Of a stretch of 64,000 nucleotides of DNA, positions 38,510 through 50,114 are shown piece after piece (positions within the stretch are counted from its first letter, which is position 1; every line of letters starts with the position of its first letter). This DNA is from Seriola aureovittata. Taxonomy: Eukaryota > Chordata > Actinopteri > Carangiformes > Carangidae. The notes under the pieces were generated by a model that saw only the letters and a list, made by a program, of their open reading frames with translations, had not been told where the DNA came from and did not search any database. A program made the position numbers and the translations under genes. The stretch is from assembly GCF_021018895.1 (NCBI RefSeq), contig NC_079368.1, positions 13,122,501 through 13,186,500 on the forward strand, in the 5' to 3' direction.

Positions 38510-39905
38510 AAAGGCGGTTTTGAGTACTTTGCCACCACCTCTGTGGTCATGAAACCTTACAGGTGTGTAGCTGAATTGAAAATGAAGACTGAGTTTGATA
38601 ATCGCTGTATTATTGGTACCAAAAGCACCATAGGTAGGTATTGGAGATGTGTTTCTTCCGGGACTCACAAGGGCAGTATAATAACCCGGCAAGCATTTTA
38701 GTCTGACATCACTCAAAAGAGAAGAAGACATGGACAGTGAACAATAACAACATAACATTGAATGGCAGCAGTAAGTGTGGGTGCAGCAACAGGTCCGCGA
38801 AATTGTTGTATGAAGATATGTTGTATTTGACAAGGATCAGTAGGGACAAGTCATAGAAAACCAAAAGCCAGTATGCAAATGGCTCCACAGAGAATTTCAA
38901 AAGAGAGGATGAAACACTTTAAAATTGTAAAAGGAGCTTAAAGACAGACGTCTGGATCTGTACACAGAATTAGGGCTGAGTGAGTTTCAGTTGTTAACGT
39001 CATATTATGCTCATATTCATGTTATTTGTGAAAGCTGACATCTGTTGGAGCAAAGCGCCACACACAACGTTCACAAAGGCTACCATTAGTTTGTTTAGGC
39101 TAACAGATGTGTGCTCACAACACTAGTAGGTGACCGTCATCACCATTCAATCTGTCAAAATATAATGCTGACTTTTTAAATGAATATTTTCACACCATGG
39201 GTCTGTCAATTCAAACTGCTGCTTGCTCACTAACTATATGGAGGTGTGTTTGTGTGTAGCTGTTTGTCCAGCAGCTTTTTTTGTTTTCCTTGTTGAGAAT
39301 TGTGGAATTTCATTAGTATTGCTACCAAATTTCTGGTATGGTGACATCTGTACTGAGTTGGCTACTCGTGTAATAATGTAATAACTAGTTAGTACTCAGG
39401 GTCCGGGACGTACGGTCACATTGCAAGATGGTCTCTAGTGTTACACTGTGTTTTGGTCACCATCACACACACCCCAACTCTCTTACACTTACCTTTTCAG
39501 GAACCACAGACAACATCATACACACAAAAAAATAATCTTTAAAGTTAATGTCAGCCTATAATGAGATAATATATGCAGGATGTCCAAAGAAGACCTAAAG
39601 CTCAACAAAATGTGTTGATGAATGTTTGTAAGTAACTTTTTTCAAGCAACACAATGTATTTTAGGTAAGACTCTATCAACATTATCTTTGGGATTGTGAT
39701 GGTGGTTCAGGACCTGCACTTTAAAACTCAACAAGGCTTTCCAGAGAAATGGTACTTGAAACTGCTAAATTCATCAGTGAGCATCCAACTTCCTAAGGCT
39801 TGAATAGGGAACCATAGGGAATGAAAAAAAAGAGGTTAAGGAAAGGCTGAAGTGGCTGATTATACACAATTTAAAGTCCCGACCCAGCAGGCTTTTTGGA
39901 AGTGC
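38510..39905. other. Non-coding stretch upstream of the candidate promoter
   Basis: Short frames without domain similarity. No repeat family was recognised. Confidence 0.5.
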
Positions 39906-39910
39906 TCTTC

Positions 39911-39962
39911 AGGAGGAGGAGGAGGAGGAGGAGGAGGATGAAGAGGGAGGAGGGGGAGGAAG
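39911..39962. repeat. (GGA)n purine tract
   Basis: About nine GGA/GAG units, then imperfect GGA/GAA. It lies about 900 bases upstream of the candidate start codon, next to a short GC-richer patch (39,975-40,035). Confidence 0.9.
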
Positions 39963-40486
39963 AGTTGACTCCATCAGCGAGACAGCGCCCCAGTCGGTTT
40001 ACTGTGACCGACGGTGAAGCGCGCATCCCCCACGGGGAGACTGTCCTGGAATCTGTGTCAATTCACACAGCCTAACCGGAATGATAAGTGATTGTACTTT
40101 CAAAACAAAAACGAAGACGCAACGTAGGCTACATCATTATATATATTTTTTTTACTTTGGTCCCAACTATTCAATTCTCAAATATTGAGTGAAATATCTC
40201 ACCCAAAGCCTTCATGGGCATGACATTGCAATGTGTGCATTAAAAAAAGAGACTGTGAGGAAAATAAAGTGAAACAAGACCTCCATAGAAGTGTAAATCA
40301 GAATCAGATGTGGTATTTTGAATTAAAATGGATTAATTGACCGGCTTTATTTTGGAAGTCCAGGCAGGAAGTGTTGGCTTTTCTAACAGCGGGACACTTC
40401 ACAGTAGTTGTCCGAGAGCTTTGAGCGCACACGTCGCTCTCATCACTACATCGCACCACTGCGGTAGGAGCTGGGAAGGCAGCAGC

Positions 40487-40535
40487 AGAGAGAGAGAGAG
40501 GGAGAGAGAGAGAGAGAGCGAGCGAACGAGAGAGA
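40487..40535. repeat. Imperfect (GA)n tract in the presumed 5' leader
   Basis: GA dinucleotides with 'ggg' and 'cgagcg' interruptions, about 270-320 bases upstream of the ATG. In the presumed mRNA this would be a purine-rich stretch. Confidence 0.92.
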
Positions 40536-40803
40536 CCCGGCAGACACACAGTTCACTTGTTCCTGCGCGACAAAATCCAGGAGGCGAGTGTGTCTCTCTG
40601 CCGACTTTATCACAGAGGAGGACTTTACCTGACAGGACATATAACAACAGCTCTCAGGGCAAAACCCTACAGCCCAGCGAGAGCGAAAGAGGGAGAACTT
40701 TTTGGCTATTGCTCCGCTTGTTTTTTTTTTTTTTTTTAGTTTTTTTTTTTTTTAACCACATCTCCGTAACCTTGGAAGTCAGACCTGTTCATTGTGAGAG
40801 AGG

Positions 40804-40867
40804 ATGGGACCGCTACTCCTTTCCATCGCCCTGTTTGTGAGCGCAGCTGTCCCGCAGCATGTGAAAG
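40804..40867 (+). CDS. tgfbr2: First coding exon (signal peptide), probable TGF-beta receptor type II
   Basis: A short exon encoding a signal peptide. The ATG at 40,804 has A at -3 and G at +4 and is the first ATG after at least 400 bases of leader. Residues 4-15 form a hydrophobic core (LLLSIALFVSAA), followed by VPQHVK. The sequence then meets a GT donor (g|gtgagtgg) after 21 codons plus one base, phase 1. Known family: TGFBR2 is a membrane serine/threonine kinase receptor for TGF-beta. Its human first exon also begins MG, ends in a signal peptide followed by IPPHVQK, and breaks in phase 1 before a very long first intron. The agreement in start, end segment, phase and intron length is the basis for the name. 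With only 21 residues it could be another secreted or membrane protein. No ligand-binding, membrane or kinase exon lies in the window, so the identity is a proposal; that it is a coding exon is better supported. Confidence 0.5.
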
Positions 40868-41307
40868 GTGAGTGGAAAAGTGACAGCCTGTCAAAACATT
40901 TTTTTATTTTTTCCACGATTAGCCCTTTAGCGTGGGAGTAGTACCGCAAACTGATCAACGCCGATCCGGGGCATCTTCACACATGAAAACTGACCAAGTG
41001 AATAGATTACTAATGTGCGTCTATGGAGAGCCTTTGCGGAACAGCCTACGAGCGGTCTGTCTGTACATTTTGGTAGAAGAAAACTACCGCGTGTAATATT
41101 CGCACGAATCGTTAGTTAATTACTTGCGTTTAAAAGACACTTGTTTGAGTAGATCAAACAAACGTTCTTATTTTCGTGCGTAAATTTATTTGTAATCTGT
41201 GATTAAGGGGGGAAATCAATCCGTGCATCAGGCGCGCACATTTAACGTGGAAATGTGCTCTGCTCCAGAATTCTAAATCTTAAGCTGTTTGCTTCGCTCC
41301 TCGACAG

Positions 41308-41337
41308 GATATAAGGGAAAGAAAGCTGTGCGTCCAG
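41308..41337 (+). CDS. Candidate 30-base micro-exon, alternative N-terminal insert
   Basis: A pyrimidine-rich stretch ending in an AG acceptor ('ttcgctcctcgacag') is followed by exactly 30 bases and a good donor ('ccag|gtatgg'). Thirty bases keep the frame, and joined to the phase-1 exon at 40,804-40,867 the segment reads G-YKGKKAVRPG with phase 1 again at the end, so it could be included or skipped without a shift. The insert is short and basic (three Lys, one Arg). In mammals TGFBR2 has an alternatively used exon at this same boundary, adding 25 residues; the sequence here is unlike that one, so only the position is comparable. Without transcript data this remains a prediction. Splice-site pairs of this quality also arise by chance in long introns. 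Confidence 0.35.
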
Positions 41338-41339
41338 GT

Positions 41340-43280
41340 ATGGCCCCGCTATTAAGACAGAAAGGAAGCCACTTATCCCTTTTTAACCAACTGAATTACG
41401 CAAAAGTGGGCTTTAGACAGACCCAGATGCTATCACTAAGAGGAGATATGCTAGAGTGCCTCCTGTATTAGTTGCATCGCGGCAACATTATTGACTAGGA
41501 TGACATCACGAGAAGGTTAATTGCGCATTGCAAGTCTAATGTAGTCTTTCCAGAAACTGTCAGACTGCTTTATATGGAGAGGAGACTGCTGAAAGCGTGT
41601 AGCTTCACCTGATCAAATGAATCAGCATTCAAATCATTTCACATCCTCCCCTCCTTTGCCCTTCCATTTGTCTGGTGATAGGGATATCTAAGCCTCTGCC
41701 CACTGTATATTTTCCGTGAACAGTACCTGTGGGATTTGTGTGAAGAAAGCAGTGTACGCCTTGTGGAAGTGGGTCATGCCATTCTCCCTGTCTCTATTCA
41801 TTTAGCAACATGCTTGCCTCAGGAGTCACACATGCCAGACAGACCTCAGTCTCTTCACCAGGAGTGTGCCTGAAGCAGAGTTTCTAAGGCTCCCTAAGCC
41901 TTGCAGTGTCAACTCAGAGTCATACAAGACATAATACTCCCCAGTAGGCTGGCATAATGAATGCAGAGGAAATGCAGGGAGCCGTGGCGCCGTGGGTCGA
42001 CTTGTTTCAAGGCTCAGTGAGTTAAAAATACACCCTCAACCAGTCCCCCAATTAATCATATCCCAGTTAAATTTGTGGTATTGTAAAGGGATTTTTGTCC
42101 ATCTTTGGGAACAGATGAGTAAAGCTGTGTAATCCTGTCCACAGCGAGGAGCTGGTTTGAGGAGGACATGGAGAGGGTTAACAGTATTTGATCTGTATGT
42201 GAGCAAGCCGTTATGGTCACCCTGGCAGTGTTTTTAGCAACATTAACAGCTTCATCTGTCTGACTCTGGGATTACTGGAGAAAAAGGAAACAAGAAACAT
42301 TCCAGAGTCAAGTTGAAAATGGTTCCAAGTCATTCAAACTCTCCGCCATAAAAAAAAGACATAAGAAGAAAGCATTGTGATGATTAGAAATGTTTTTGAA
42401 TTCACCAAAATCTACGTCAAATTTACCATTTCTCATTGCTCAATGTCTTTAGAGACAGCTGCTAACAAACACTCTATTGAGGGTGTCACAGGGCGCCTCT
42501 GTCCACTGAAACAAATTGATGGGGTAGAAACATTCACCTTCAGGTAAAACAGACTGCATTGTTCCAAGTCAGTGTGCAATACATCACTTCCTCTGGTCGG
42601 TTACTGGTGCTGACGCTCACGCATTGTTTGGGATCCTGCCTGTCCGCCTGGACAATGCACATGACTAGGCTTGTGGGCCTCTCTGTATGGAAATGTAAGA
42701 AGCTTTTGTGCTTGTTTAGAGAGTTGGTTTTAATGAATTTTATGAATCTTAATTTTAGTCTCAGTCTTGTTATAATGGCTGCGCAATTAGAGCCTTTTAG
42801 GCAAATGGACAGCCATCTGGAGAGGCGATGTGATTGTCTGCTATTGGTGAATCATGTTTAGTGTTAATATCGTCGGTCACTGTTCATTTTGCTCAAAGAT
42901 TTTGCTGGCTTAATACAGTTGGAGAAGTTTGTCAAACACAAAACTGGCTTAATAACTTTGTGCTTCCTCGAATGATCGTGGCTTCAGATTGGCTTGATCA
43001 GCTGCTCATCATGCTCACAGTCTGTAGATTTGCTGGTTTAAAACTTGAGGGAAAGACTGACAGAAGGCTAATTCCCTGCTAAGCAGGAATGGCATCTGGT
43101 ACATTTGGACAAACAATAGACCTGGCTGGAAATGAGAGGGATGCAAATGTTGGTTGGATATAACTTAATACTGCTCGGGATATCATGGAACTATGGAACA
43201 GCAAAGACTAATTCACTTAAATGGGCTATAATTGTAATGAATCATTTTATATATTGATCACTACAGATTATATAACCTCT
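41340..43280. other. Presumed first-intron sequence, no exon recognised
   Basis: It starts within the candidate gene. Reading through the micro-exon's donor gives a stop at 41,469-41,471. The frames at 42,559-42,861 and 42,834-43,082 have no known domain and no similarity to the cysteine-rich receptor ectodomain expected next. Confidence 0.5.
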
Positions 43281-43282
43281 GA

Positions 43283-43453
43283 ATGGATCAGTCGAACAAT
43301 AAAATTAATCAAAAACTATTTTGAGAATTGATCAAGAGGTTTTTTTTGTGAATTTTTGCAGGAGCCTTTCACTATTTGCTGATATTTTATAGACAGTTAT
43401 TTGAGAACATAATTGGCAGATGAATAGATAATGAAAAGATTTTAGTTACAGCA
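43283..43453 (-). mobile_element. Degenerate hAT-like MITE, copy 2 (minus)
   Basis: Read on the minus strand it gives 'gctgtaactaaaatc', 'ttcattatctattcatctgccaattatg', 'ctgtctataaaatatcagcaaatag' and 'aaaatagtttttgattaatttt', then 'tgttcgactgatc' (quoted in parts). This is the order of the fish repeat 'gctgcaactaacgatt ... ctataaaatgtcagaaaatag ... gttgccgattaatt'. It lacks the middle portion present in the copy at 19,152, so the two are differently truncated members of one family. Confidence 0.65.
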
Positions 43454-43459
43454 CTAGTA

Positions 43460-46400
43460 TTGGCATTTTCTTCAAAAGTCTAAAAAAGCCCCTTATTTAC
43501 TTTCTTAACCTTAGAGATATGCATGGATATACACAACGACGTTAAATTGTCCTTTGTTTACTTTAAATGAAAGGCATCTAGTCGCCCCTTCACAGTAGAG
43601 GACAAAAAAACTCAACCTTCGGTTTTAAACTTACTGGTGAAATGAATGGAAGATATTCTCCTTAAATGCATGTAGATTCAGATGATAGCGATTTATCTTA
43701 AAGCTCATTACATTAGCTAGGCACTTAAGGTTAGTTGATGTAAGGGTGACTTTTAATAACAATGGCTTGCAACCTACATCAACAGTGCCCTTCACTCCGG
43801 TTTTGAATGGCATAGTCTTCAATCAGTGGAGAAGAAAGGTCACGCCTCTGTCAGATCAGCAGCAATGATATCCAGTGGAATCAAAGCAACTCAACGGGCA
43901 GCAACCCACGCATAAGGAAACGCAACATGGGCAAAGCCTTCTCTTGCTGCTGTGATGACATTGGCTTGGTCTTTAAATTTTCCGTGTTTGCAGAACTTGA
44001 TTGTGCTATTCATTGTCAGCTCAGACGCTCCTTAATCCCATTAATACTTGAAGGAGAGTTAATTTGTCTCCTATGCTGACAAGTTAATGGATACAGTGCT
44101 ATTTGTCTTCGCTGTAGTCGAGCCTCTGTTGTCCTGCCTACATTTCATGCTTGACTTATTGGGAGGGCACTAGAGGGACGGTTATAGAGGTTGCAAGGAC
44201 ACGCACTGGGGAAGTGCTTACCAAAGAACTTTAATATGGCCCTGAGATGAGGATTGGCAGCACAGTGGTAAAATGAGTTGTTTGGGCTAACACACTCATA
44301 TAAGCTTTCAGATAGAAACAAAATGAATGTGTCACTGTTGTTGTGTTATGTCTTTGTAGCCGTCGAGTCATAAGTGTCTAAGGTGTTGGTGTTGGCAGCG
44401 TGCTGTGCTTTAGGCCAAGTTCTAGATTTTGTAGGTGACTTGAGGTTCATCAATCCTACATTTGTACATCAAAGAGTGAAAAGGAACAGTGTTTAAACAC
44501 ATCACACAGAACACAAAGACTAATCAGCAGTAAAAATAGCCTCTTTTCACACAAGGCTTTGCCTTTTTTTCCCTAATCCTTCAATCAATATCCGATGTTT
44601 CTATTCACAAAACTCTGGAAACATTGATTCCAAATTTTCCCAGCCATGTTAAAGGTCTATGGTTTACTAAAAGCAGCATGTAACATTATAAAGGAAGGCT
44701 GGCTTAAAGCAGTGACCTTCTTAGCATTCTATTAAAAACATTGTCAAAAGATTCAAACTATGACTGTGCCAAGAAAAAAAGAAGAAGAAGAAGAATAAGA
44801 GTGAGCCTTCTGAAACAGAAAAAAACATCATATAAATGTTTCGTTTGTAGTGTCAGTTCATGCTGAGTGTACTTCACTTTTTCAGCTGAGAACGTGCAGC
44901 AGCCCGTCCTTTTCATATTTTGAGCATTCAGAAGACCGCATGCTGTTTTTAAGTAATCCCACTGGGTCACGATTAATGACTCAACTTTTGGAGGCACAAG
45001 CAGTGCAAGCCCACAGTGCGTGTGTGGCAAAAACAGAATAGCAGATAATGAAGTTGTGTGATGTCTTGTAACATATTATTTGGGGTTGCTCAGGAGTTTG
45101 CTGAGGCTCATTACTTTCTTGACACAGGTCTTTTTAAAAGAAATATTATATAAAGAGAAAAGCCATTCAGACAGAACACATTTAAACTAAAGTAGATGGT
45201 ACATTTTTACATCATTGCACATCACTCATATAGGTATAGAGGACAACACTATTCAACATTATTGAACAGTTGCTAACCGTGCTGTCAATAGATAGTGGCA
45301 TGTGGCAGAGCTGTGGCTTAGTCACTAAGCATTGTGATGAACATAAGAAAATATATGTATTACCCAGCATCCTAAGGTTCAGAAACTTGACCATCACAAC
45401 AAGATAACAGCTGCATTATTTTCTGAGGCCATGGTATGTGTCTGGACAAAATGACCTTCCTTTGGTGTTTGAAAAAAAGCTTTGATGAGTTCAACTTCTG
45501 GCATCGAACGGCATCCTTTGAAATTCATCTTGATATCAGAAAGTCAAAGCTAATGATTCCACAGTTACTCAACTGGTAGGAGTACAAGCTGTGAGCAGCA
45601 CATTTTTAATTTACTCGCACACGTGCTTCTGGCTGCACCTGGGGAATGTGGCTGAAAATGACTTTCAAATTATTATAACATTTCTTTCATATTTTATATA
45701 ATATAATTATATGCATTTATCACAGTGTGTGATATTGCTTAATACAGGGGGCGGAATAGATACTCATTAGACTCAAATGATTTCAAATACGAACACAAAC
45801 ATGGGCTAACGTTCAGTTACAGTGTCACCACCGCAATACCTTCATAATGCTTATGCAATAACTAATGTTATGCTAAAGTGTATGTTATAATCTGTAGCCT
45901 CTAGCTTTCTCAAAAATGATAATATTTGAGGTGGTCAGAGAGCATTGTGCTGATTGCTTCAGGAAAACATTAAGTCATGCTTCTCTACCATCCTTCATCA
46001 AATTTTTTTTTTTTAACTAGAATGAGATTAGAGCTCTTAATCTGAAAAATGCATTCCAAAGAATTCAGCAATAGTCCAGCAATCCTCACTGTTTTTCTTT
46101 TGCTTGTACATGAAATGGGAAAGTACATGTTTCAGCATTCTCTTTTTGTGTTAGCTCATACAGTATAATTATTGTGAAGGAGCCAAAATTACTCATTTTG
46201 GGAATCAATATAAAACATTGCAATTTGATGGAGAAAAGTCTGATATCTGTCAATCTGTTATTTGAATAATACTTATCATATACATTTTCTACATAGGGTA
46301 CAATTTAGCTATAGTATGAGCTCAAAAGTAATGTTTACAGCCTGCAGTCAGCACCAACAACAAGGCCTTCGTTGTGTAAATTAATCTCCTTTGCTTCTGT

Positions 46401-46490
46401 AATTCTTTAGGTTTTTTTAGTTTTTATTAAACACCTGGCTCTACATACATGAAGTGTGTCAACCTATTAAGATATCGCTTAGGCTTGTAC
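43460..46490. other. Presumed intron sequence, no exon recognised
   Basis: Short frames without domains. It includes a (GAA)n patch at about 44,777-44,798 and AT-rich sequence. No repeat family was recognised. Confidence 0.5.
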
Positions 46491-46491
46491 A

Positions 46492-46494
<3 letters not shown>

Positions 46495-46584
<90 letters not shown>
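46495..46584. repeat. (GT)n microsatellite
   Basis: A pure GT dinucleotide of about 90 bases. Confidence 0.97.
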
Positions 46585-46585
<1 letters not shown>

Positions 46586-46589
46586 CAGG

Positions 46590-49360
46590 AAGGGAGTTGG
46601 GAGGCAGGAATGCAAAGATCACTGACAAGCATCATGGTGGATTTTCGATGCGAGCTAAGCGCAATCTTTGTATTGTGGCGGGAGTGGCAACTGAGCGCTC
46701 CGGACCCACCCATCTTGTCAGAGCAGCATCAGCCATTCATTGTCTGTGTTGACCATGAGTGAAAGAGTCCACCTTACCACAGCAGATCAATAAACAGAAT
46801 AAATTATGTTGGATTAGATGTGAAACTGCAGCAGCCTGTAAATCTGAGGAGGTGTGAACAGTTCCAGCTCTTTTAAGATTTAATGCGAGACCAAAGCTTT
46901 AAAACAGTGGGATTAAAACTGAAATGTAATTTTTCAAAGTTTAAAGCCTGAACATTGGTGGATGAATGATACACGGACCTTTTTAATGTTTAAATGTTTT
47001 ATCTTTACACAAAAAGCCAGTTCCTGACACATTTTTGCGATGTAATATCTTCTCTTTGTGAGGATGTAAAATCTCTTTTATGTTCAGTCTTTGAGCGTGC
47101 GTTAGTAGTTTATATAGTTTTTGTGTGTGATGCTTTCAATTTTAGCAGTGTCAGGTCTGTGTAGGCCATTTAGACACTAACTTTATAATGGGTGGACATT
47201 TTGTGGGTTATTTTTTTCAAATAAACACAAAGCTTGCAACATTCCTGCTTGTATTTATTGGACAAGCACGCTTTAGGTGTTGCAGCCTGAAGTTAAATCT
47301 GCTTTAGCGAAAATAACATTGAGTTACAGCAATGAGCTTTGCTTTGGTCTGGTAAAGTGTCCCCATTGGGCTCTGGAACACAACTGCATTTTCAGTAACT
47401 TATTTGAGATCAGATGGGTGCAGGTGGCCTAGGTTCTTACTTCCAATAAGCCCTAAGCAGATGTGGGGTACTCATTCCTATTCTACAGACATACTTAAAT
47501 CATGAGCCCTATCTAACAGTCTACTCATCAGGGTTATAAAGTTAAATTGAATCATTAACCCTTTTCATCTTTTGCATGAATGTACAGTAAATGATGCATC
47601 AGAAGCTTAAAAAAAGAGATACATGTTCATCTAAATTAATATAAAATGATCACTGTTGACAATTAATCATCAAATCCAAAACTTTATTTCATCTGGTGCC
47701 ATATTCTCTCTCCATTCATCTGTCATTCTGATTATCTTTGTCATTCTCTTCTCTCGCTCTGGTAAAATGTACAGTAGTAGATACAGGCCCGATCTGAGGA
47801 TTTGTTTGTGCACTTCATCTCATTCCCAGACTCTTCAGCTGTTTAGTTTACGACATTTTAATGTATATTTGGTTTTGTCAGTACCTGTACTGTGTGCTGT
47901 GTGCTTTACTGTGTTTGTGTGTGCACAGATGTGTATGGGGTTTGTGTGCTTGAAGCTCGGAGAGGTAACCTAGAAATGTCATCACACAAAGTCTAGGCAG
48001 CAATTCTGGCTCTTTTGCACAGTGTGGATGTGCAGTCATACTTCACTCATTTGCCAAAAAACAAAAACAACATCCCTTTATTTATCATGTCAGCCTGCCT
48101 GCTTTTATGCTAAATAGTGCTGAATGCCAACAAGGGGGTGTTTTGTAAGTGATTGATTGAGAACAAGGAGTATATCAGTTAAAAGAAATTGTAAAAAAAA
48201 AATCTTGATATGTTATTTGATATCATCAATCTGTACATGCCCATTTTCTAGTGAGAGCCCATGCTTCAATTCAAATATGAGTAAACTGCCCCTGGACTGT
48301 CGCCAAGTACTTTTCAAAAGGGTTATTTGAGGTAATGGCATAAAATATATGCTATCCATTGAGAACTGAAGAGCAATTTTTTAAAGTGGAATATCACCCG
48401 TCCAGATGTTTTAGATTACCCTTGGGGTGGGTAGTACCAGAAAGGGGGACACAGAGGGAGAGGAAGAGAAAGAGAGAGCTGAGAAACAGAGCGAAAATCC
48501 CCTTTAATGTGAAGTTCACTGAACAGCAACCACTCACCTTCAAACTTCAAAGTGTAGCCCATTAGAAAACTGAAAAAGGATCATCTTCTCCACCGTGTAA
48601 TCAGGGTCCATTGTCACTAATAAAAAGAGCAAGGGTTGCGGCAAGTTGCACCATTTCGGTTATTGTTAGGTACAGGTATGATACTGATGATCAGATGACT
48701 TTTTTTCTCCCAATTCTTCTTTTTAGGGGCGTAAGGGCAATCGTACGCCAACTGACACCATAGAAAATCTGGATATGCGAGGTGAAGTTTCTGAGTCTGA
48801 GGCTGCAACAACAAGTGACAGGGAAGCCCTAGATGAGCTCCGAAAGACAGGGAGTGACAAAGAGCAGCACAACCGCTGGTCTCCCTGACTTAGTGACAGG
48901 AAGAAGTTAAATTCAACTTAATGCAACAAGCAGTGATGTAGTTCAGCACTGGACAGTATTCAGTATTCATTAATAAAATCAAGGATAAGCTGATTGTTGC
49001 AGTAGCCACTTGTATAGGTTATGTCACTGTCTCTATACAGGGACATCAGTTCAAACAATAGAGTGGAGAGTTTATTATGATGTTGAAACATGAAAAGTGA
49101 AAGTGCTAATAAGATCCTATTATATTACTATGTTAAAAGATAATGTCTTTGGATACACATTTATCAGCAATTAAACAGTGTTGTGTATTCCTGAACGAGT
49201 TCTCCTTATGGACAGTAAAGCCCACAAGAAAAAGCAGACACGGTGGTGATAAGACACTGCTATTCTGCAAACCTTTGCGTGCTGCATGTGTGATTATACA
49301 GATAATTGTTTGTCTCATTAAAGTCATCACTTATTGCCACTGATCCTAACATTTGCCTAA
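46590..49360. other. Presumed intron sequence, no exon recognised
   Basis: AT-rich, with short frames lacking domains and no clear repeat family. Confidence 0.5.
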
Positions 49361-49364
49361 AGTG

Positions 49365-49545
49365 GGGGATCCACCCATCCAGTTATTTCTTATACATATC
49401 CACCTGTTTTGTTTAGGATTACAGGGGGGCTGGAGCCGGCCCCAGCATGCACTGGGCATGAATTCCCAGTACACCCTGGACACATTGTCTGTCACACGAC
49501 CAGCACACTTAAAGATAGACACACTTTCTCACCACCATTGGTTTT
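49365..49545 (+). mobile_element. Degenerate dispersed fish repeat (SINE- or LINE-derived)
   Basis: 'ccatccagttatttctta' is followed by 'ggggggctggagccggcccc', 'cagtacaccctggacaca', 'tctgtcaca' and 'agacacactttctcacc'. This is the order of the common fish repeat 'catccattttctgtagccgctt ... ggggctggagcctatcccag ... ggtacaccctggacaggtcgcc ... cactcacattcacacc'. It is heavily mutated, and the family name cannot be given without a library search. Confidence 0.6.
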
Positions 49546-49549
49546 GTCA

Positions 49550-50060
49550 CTCTTAGTGCCTTCTTGTCATTGACTGTCACAACTGCATAACTGTACAGAC
49601 CTTGTTGACCACTTATTTGTGAGTTTTATTCTAAGAAATATCGCTCACATTTAGTTTTGTTTCCGTGTTGTGCATCCCCACTAATTCCACTGATATCTGT
49701 CACCATGCTCAACTTGTCTTCCTTTTTCTTTTTTCTTCTAAACCAGGTAGTTTGACAGGTTGGTCTCTTTGTTATTCACCACTGTTTGAGGTATATGAAA
49801 TATTTACCACATGATCTTTTCTAACCTGTCTCAGCTGATCTAGGTGTACTCCACTGCAGATGCGGGCAAAATCATACTGAATTACACTGTGAATGCAGTG
49901 CTTGTAAATCTCTGAAGCTTTCAAGAGTTTGACAAGTTAAATTAGCAGCTGAAGAAGTTCAGAAGTTTAAATCACAGTGTATTTTTAACCTGGTTCAGTG
50001 CATTGAAGAGGAATCTTTGTGGGATATCTCACACTCTCTTTGTCTGTCTCTCTCTCACTC
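49550..50060. other. Presumed intron sequence
   Basis: No gene, repeat family or site was recognised. Confidence 0.5.
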
Positions 50061-50063
50061 TTG

Positions 50064-50064
<1 letters not shown>

Positions 50065-50111
<47 letters not shown>
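50065..50111. repeat. (CA)n microsatellite
   Basis: A pure CA dinucleotide of about 47 bases, preceded by TCTC-rich sequence. Confidence 0.96.
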
Positions 50112-50112
<1 letters not shown>

Positions 50113-50114
50113 GC

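Larger units (their letters stand above)
39970..41260 (+). promoter_or_regulatory. CpG-enriched promoter and exon 1 region
   Basis: CpG dinucleotides are clearly denser here than in the rest of the window, for example 'agcgcacacgtcgctc', 'cgagcgaacgag', 'cctgcgcgac' and 'caacgccgatccgg', with an outlying patch at 39,975-40,035. This is the usual setting of a vertebrate promoter. No convincing TATA box was placed at a fixed distance; 'tatatatatt' at about 40,138-40,148 is too far upstream if the leader starts near 40,400. The transcription start is inferred, not seen. Confidence 0.5.

Noticed and set aside
40337..40840. 167-codon frame across the candidate leader
   Set aside because: It is in a different frame from the signal-peptide ATG, runs through the GA tract and both T-runs, and has no recognisable domain; its opening lies upstream of the likely transcription start.
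41289..41471. 60-codon frame through the micro-exon
   Set aside because: The part after the GT donor has no recognisable content and ends at a stop; splicing at the donor is the better reading.
45560..45605. 'actcaactggtaggag' considered as a tRNA A box
   Set aside because: No B box at the right distance and no cloverleaf.
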